Below are positions 38,569 to 41,580 of a stretch of DNA of 41,580 nucleotides, in pieces. The DNA lies in contig JAICQE010000013.1 of the NCBI GenBank assembly GCA_025938035.1, positions 1 through 41,580 on the forward strand, given 5' to 3'. The translations under genes were made by a program, and so were the position numbers. The first letter of the stretch is position 1. Every line of letters starts with the position of its first letter. The notes below the pieces were generated by a model. That model made no database searches. It was not told where the DNA came from and saw only the letters and a program-made list of their open reading frames with translations. Origin of the DNA: Vicinamibacteria bacterium. GTDB taxonomy: Bacteria > Acidobacteriota > Vicinamibacteria > Vicinamibacterales > UBA2999.

Positions 38569-40434
38569 TCAGACCGATCTCGACTGCTTCAGCATTGCGA
38601 TGGTCGCGCAGGCCACCCCGGCAAGCCGTGCCGTGGTCTGCGGAAGAAACAGCAGGACGGCGGCGGCGACGAGCAGACACCGTTCGCCGACAGTCGCCTG
38701 GCGCCGCAGCCAGCCTGAAATTCCGATCGACAGCGCGGCGGTACCCAGCACAGCGGCAGCCGATGTCGAAACAATATGAACGACGCTGCCCTGGAGCAGC
38801 ACGCCACTCCCGCCGGGACTCAGCGTGAATACGAACGGCACCACGAAGGCGGGCACCACGTACTTCCACGAAATCATCGTCGTCCGAAACGGATTCCCGC
38901 CGGTGATGGCCGCGGCAGCGAAGGGCGACAACGCCGTCGGTGGGCTCACTTCCGATAACACGGCGTAATAGAAGATGAACATGTGGGCGGCGGCCGCCGG
39001 GATGCCGACGCTCGTCAGCGCCGGCGCAATCATCACCGCTGAGATGATGTACGAGGCGGTGACAGGAACCGCCAGCCCCAGCACCCACACGGCGAGCGCG
39101 GCGTAGACGGCCGTCAGGATGACGTTTCCCGCCGCGAGCGAGACGATCACGCCAGCCACCTTCAGGCCGAGTCCCGTCAGCGTGACGACCCCGACGATGA
39201 TGCCGGCTGTGGCCGTCGTGGCGGCAACCGGAAGAACACTGCGGGCGCCGGCGGCGAGTGCCCGGCCCAGGCGCCGTGGAACAAGGGCCGTTTCGCGGCG
39301 CAGAAAGCTTGCGGCGACCGCCAGGACCGTAGCCCAGAACACCGCCCGAAATGCGGTGAGCCCGCGGGTCATGAGCACGACGATCGCCACGAGCGACCCG
39401 AAGTGGTGCCACCCCTGTTTCGTGACCGCCCACGGGCTCGGCACGGCCACGTCGATCTCACGAACCGCCAGCCGCCTGGAATCGCCTTCGACCATCAGGA
39501 AGACCGAGAGGTAGTAGAGGAGGGCAGGCACCGCGGCCATGGCGATCACCTCGAGGTAGGTGATCTTCAGATACTCAGCGATGAGAAACGCGGCGGCGCC
39601 CATCGCGGGCGGGGCCAGGATGGCGCCGATACCCGATGCGGCGAGCATCGCACCGCCGGTATCCGGCGGGTAACCCGCCCGGCGCATCATCGGCCAGGCG
39701 ACGGCGCCGAGCATGACCGTGTTCGCGACACCGCTGCCGGAGACGGCGCCGAGGAGGTAGCCGGCGACGGTGACGGTGCGGCCGGCGCCGGAGCCGCTCC
39801 TCGTACGGCCTACGGTTGACGCTGCCCAGTCGATGAAGAACCGGCCCGCGCCGCTGTATTCGAGCACCGCGCCATAGATCGTGAACAACACGATGTAGGT
39901 CGCCGTGACGTCGAGCGGCACGCCGAAGATTCCCTCGAGCGTCATGTACAGCGTCCCGAGAATCCGCGACAGGCTGTAGCCGCGATGCGCGATGAGCGAC
40001 AGGCCAGCCTGATCGAGCAGCGATCCAAAATACGCGTAGGCGAGGAAGATCACGGCGGTCACCGGAAGAATCCAGCCGGTCGTCCTCCGTGTGGCGTCGA
40101 GGACCAGCAGCGTTGCGATCGCACCCAGGACCAGATCGACGGTGGTGGGCGTCGCGGCGCGCAGCACGAATGCGTCGAAGTCGACGATCGGCCAGGCGAG
40201 CGCGATGACGGTGAGGACGATACACAGGCCATCGACGGTGTGGCGTACTGCAGCCGGCAGTCTCTTTGAAGTAAGTGGATAGATGAGAAACGTGGCGGCA
40301 AGTGCGATCAGCAGGAAGCTGACCCTGTAGATCTGCGGATCGACAATGCCGACGACCCAGTAGAGCGCGTAGGCGGCGAGGGCGAAGGCGAGGACGTCCC
40401 CCGCGCGCTCCCGCCAGCCCGTTACTGCGGCCAC
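38569..40434 (-). CDS. TRAP transporter fused permease (DctQM-type, TAXI class)
   Basis: A 621-residue integral membrane protein. Four N-terminal helices (small DctQ-like part) are followed by a large module of about twelve helices with GAVSGSGVANTVMLGAV and GGAMLAASGIGAILAPPAMGAAAF, the repeated loops that bind substrate and sodium in TRAP large subunits. This 4TM/12TM fusion is the normal form in TAXI-type TRAP systems. GTG 40434 overlaps the stop of the binding-protein gene by 13 nt, so the two are coupled. It imports a carboxylate-type solute with sodium; substrate not determinable. Confidence 0.94.
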   Translation of the reverse strand: MAAVTGWRERAGDVLAFALAAYALYWVVGIVDPQIYRVSFLLIALAATFLIYPLTSKRLPAAVRHTVDGLCIVLTVIALAWPIVDFDAFVLRAATPTTVDLVLGAIATLLVLDATRRTTGWILPVTAVIFLAYAYFGSLLDQAGLSLIAHRGYSLSRILGTLYMTLEGIFGVPLDVTATYIVLFTIYGAVLEYSGAGRFFIDWAASTVGRTRSGSGAGRTVTVAGYLLGAVSGSGVANTVMLGAVAWPMMRRAGYPPDTGGAMLAASGIGAILAPPAMGAAAFLIAEYLKITYLEVIAMAAVPALLYYLSVFLMVEGDSRRLAVREIDVAVPSPWAVTKQGWHHFGSLVAIVVLMTRGLTAFRAVFWATVLAVAASFLRRETALVPRRLGRALAAGARSVLPVAATTATAGIIVGVVTLTGLGLKVAGVIVSLAAGNVILTAVYAALAVWVLGLAVPVTASYIISAVMIAPALTSVGIPAAAAHMFIFYYAVLSEVSPPTALSPFAAAAITGGNPFRTTMISWKYVVPAFVVPFVFTLSPGGSGVLLQGSVVHIVSTSAAAVLGTAALSIGISGWLRRQATVGERCLLVAAAVLLFLPQTTARLAGVACATIAMLKQSRSV

Positions 40435-41396
40435 ACCTGCCGTTCGCGGTAGTAGCGCTCTGCCCCGGGATGGAACGGAATCGGCGATCCCTTCAACGCG
40501 GTTTCGATCGCCAGCTCAGTGGCCTGCGGGTGAATGGCGGCGAGCTCGGTCTTCTTGTCGAAGAGCAGCTGCGTGATGTCGTGCGCGAGCGTCTCGGGCA
40601 TCGACTCGGACACCACGAGCAGATTCGCCACGGCGACGACCGGTACGTCTGGATTCGTTTTGTACGTGCCCTTGGGAATGACAGCCGTGTAGTACAGCGC
40701 AGGACCGTAGGTGCGCTGCAGCAGCGGCACGATCTCGTCTGTGGCGATGAAACGCGCCCGGATGCCGGGCGTGTTGACCAGGTCGAGGATCGACGCCGTC
40801 GGCAGGCCCGCGTTCCAGAAGAAGGCGTCGATCTTTCCGTCCTTCAGCGCGTCGACGGACTGGGCGACCCCCAGGCTCTGCGCGCGGATGTCGCGTTCCG
40901 GATTGAGACCGGCGGCGTGCAGCATGCGATTGGCCAGAACGGTCGTCCCGGAGCCCGCCGCGCCGGTCGAGACCGTGCGTCCGCGAAGATCTGAGAGGCG
41001 CTGGATTCCCGACTCCTCCAGCGTGACCAGATGTACGTAGCTCGCATAGAGTACCGCGAGCGTCCGCACCGGAACCGCGCCGATCCCTTCGAATCCCTCT
41101 TTCCCGGCGAGCGCGTCCTGCGCAGTATCGGCCATCGTAAAGGCGATGTCGGACGTGCCCTGCTTGAGGAACTTCAAGTTATCCACCGACGCGGCAGTCA
41201 CTTCGGCGGTCGCCTCAATGCCGGGCAGATTTTCGCTGATGACCTTGGCGATGCCGCCCCCGTACGGGTAGAAGACTCCGCCGGTGCCGCCCGTTGCGAT
41301 GGACAGGCGCTGCTTCGGCGTCGACGAGGATCCACTGGAGCAGGCGGCGATCGAAAGCGCGGCGATCCACGCACCGGCGAGGCGCAGGAATTTCAC
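40422..41396 (-). CDS. TAXI-family TRAP solute-binding lipoprotein
   Basis: A 324-residue periplasmic binding protein. The N-terminus has a lipoprotein signal: basic KFLR, a hydrophobic core and lipobox SIAAC with the lipidated cysteine at residue 19. The mature part opens RLSIATGGTGGVFYPYGGGIAKVI, the TAXI signature that gives the family its name. LNPERDIRAQSLG and DAFFWNAGLPTASI follow as in other members. It captures the substrate for the fused permease. Start is GTG 41396, 7 nt after TATAGT. Confidence 0.93.
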   Translation of the reverse strand: MKFLRLAGAWIAALSIAACSSGSSSTPKQRLSIATGGTGGVFYPYGGGIAKVISENLPGIEATAEVTAASVDNLKFLKQGTSDIAFTMADTAQDALAGKEGFEGIGAVPVRTLAVLYASYVHLVTLEESGIQRLSDLRGRTVSTGAAGSGTTVLANRMLHAAGLNPERDIRAQSLGVAQSVDALKDGKIDAFFWNAGLPTASILDLVNTPGIRARFIATDEIVPLLQRTYGPALYYTAVIPKGTYKTNPDVPVVAVANLLVVSESMPETLAHDITQLLFDKKTELAAIHPQATELAIETALKGSPIPFHPGAERYYRERQVWPQ

Positions 41397-41403
41397 GGCG
41401 AAA

Positions 41404-41409
41404 ACTATA
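41404..41409 (-). promoter_or_regulatory. candidate -10 TATAGT for the TAXI-TRAP operon
   Basis: TATAGT on the minus strand ends 7 nt before the GTG start at 41396, the same distance as for glk, consistent with a leaderless message. Confidence 0.45.
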
Positions 41410-41413
41410 CGTG

Positions 41414-41435
41414 GCTTCCGCCTTAAGGCGGAAGC
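41414..41435. repeat. 22-bp perfect palindrome (GCTTCCGCC/GGCGGAAGC arms)
   Basis: A perfect palindrome centred on TTAA lies in the 90-nt divergent gap before the TAXI gene. It resembles the 27777 and 38549 palindromes (CCGCCT/AGGCGG core). Confidence 0.8.
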
Positions 41436-41457
41436 TACGATGAAGATAGGCTACGAA

Positions 41458-41473
41458 TCCGGCTGAAGCCGGA
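41458..41473. repeat. palindrome TCCGGCTGAAGCCGGA
   Basis: A 7-bp perfect stem with a GA loop, 22 nt after the previous palindrome. The pair of hairpins separates the divergent TAXI and dehydratase genes. Confidence 0.75.
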
Positions 41474-41486
41474 CTCCACCAAGAGA

Positions 41487-41580
41487 ATGGTCACACTCGA
41501 CGACGTGAGGGCGGCCGCCGTGCGGATTCGCGGCGTGGCCGTGAGGACCCCCCTCCTCGAGGCGGGCCCGCTGGCGTTGA
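41487..41580 (+). CDS. threonine dehydratase-like PLP enzyme (partial, runs off the window)
   Basis: The first 31 codons start at ATG 41487 and read MVTLDDVRAAAVRIRGVAVRTPLLEA, the usual opening of threonine ammonia-lyases and serine/threonine racemases of PLP fold type II, where an RTPLL strand precedes the cofactor lysine. The lysine and the rest of the protein lie outside the window. Catabolic versus biosynthetic type cannot be told. Confidence 0.75.
   Translation, partial: MVTLDDVRAAAVRIRGVAVRTPLLEAGPLAL

Noticed and set aside
38255..39433. A 392-residue minus-strand frame joining the small gene to TRAP sequence
   Set aside because: Only its last 77 residues look like protein; the rest is out of frame with the TRAP permease.

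Overview
This is a high-GC bacterial chromosome segment (41,580 nt) from a Gram-negative-type organism. Gram-negative features are the O-antigen/capsule-style locus, a lipoprotein-tethered TRAP binding protein and an envelope-lipid ligase/acyltransferase. Few-base-overlap operons, short-period tandem tracts at gene borders and REP-like palindromes together suggest an Acidobacteriota lineage, perhaps Vicinamibacteria. That taxonomic guess is inference and was not tested by search.

Region 1 (about 1-20,960) is a surface-polysaccharide locus, mostly on the + strand, with genes coupled by 4-nt GTGA/ATGA overlaps. It encodes a hexapeptide acyltransferase, an SDR epimerase, a DegT aminotransferase, five glycosyltransferase or glycosyltransferase-like proteins, an aldehyde dehydrogenase, an acylneuraminate-type cytidylyltransferase, a full-length transketolase, a HAD phosphatase, a capsule-type protein with a five-cysteine segment, a WecA/MraY enzyme fused to a CapD-type Rossmann module, an LhgO-like flavoprotein (- strand), an RmlD/RMD-like reductase, GDP-mannose 4,6-dehydratase and a WbpA-type UDP-sugar dehydrogenase. 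GMD plus the adjacent reductase would give a GDP-6-deoxyhexose. The cytidylyltransferase, transketolase, ALDH and HAD group suggests a less usual CMP-activated sugar.

Region 2 (20,981-29,700) carries thiS-thiG, a 1176-residue GltD-PyrK fusion that looks like a single-chain relative of the Nfn transhydrogenase, glucokinase, an HTH-TPR protein, a small four-cysteine protein, a DEAD-box helicase and infA.

Region 3 (29,854-38,490) carries a ligase-ACP-PlsC fusion, a protein with a degenerate diadenylate-cyclase-like (DAC) C-terminus, an atypical SDR, a 600-nt gap with a decayed possible sortase, a ClpP-type protease, and a ydaO/c-di-AMP riboswitch in front of a Kup potassium transporter. The riboswitch and the DAC-like protein together point to c-di-AMP signalling.

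Region 4 (38,569-41,580) encodes a TAXI-TRAP transporter (fused permease plus binding lipoprotein) and the start of a threonine dehydratase-like gene.

Two non-coding patterns run through the window. (a) At least eleven short tandem tracts have a 7-, 8- or 9-nt period and a different unit at each site. They sit at gene borders, and one is read in frame inside the ligase gene. (b) Two families of short palindromes sit at gene ends, and one copy contains the stop codons of both converging genes. Several genes also show a -10 hexamer 6-8 nt before the start codon, which suggests leaderless transcripts.
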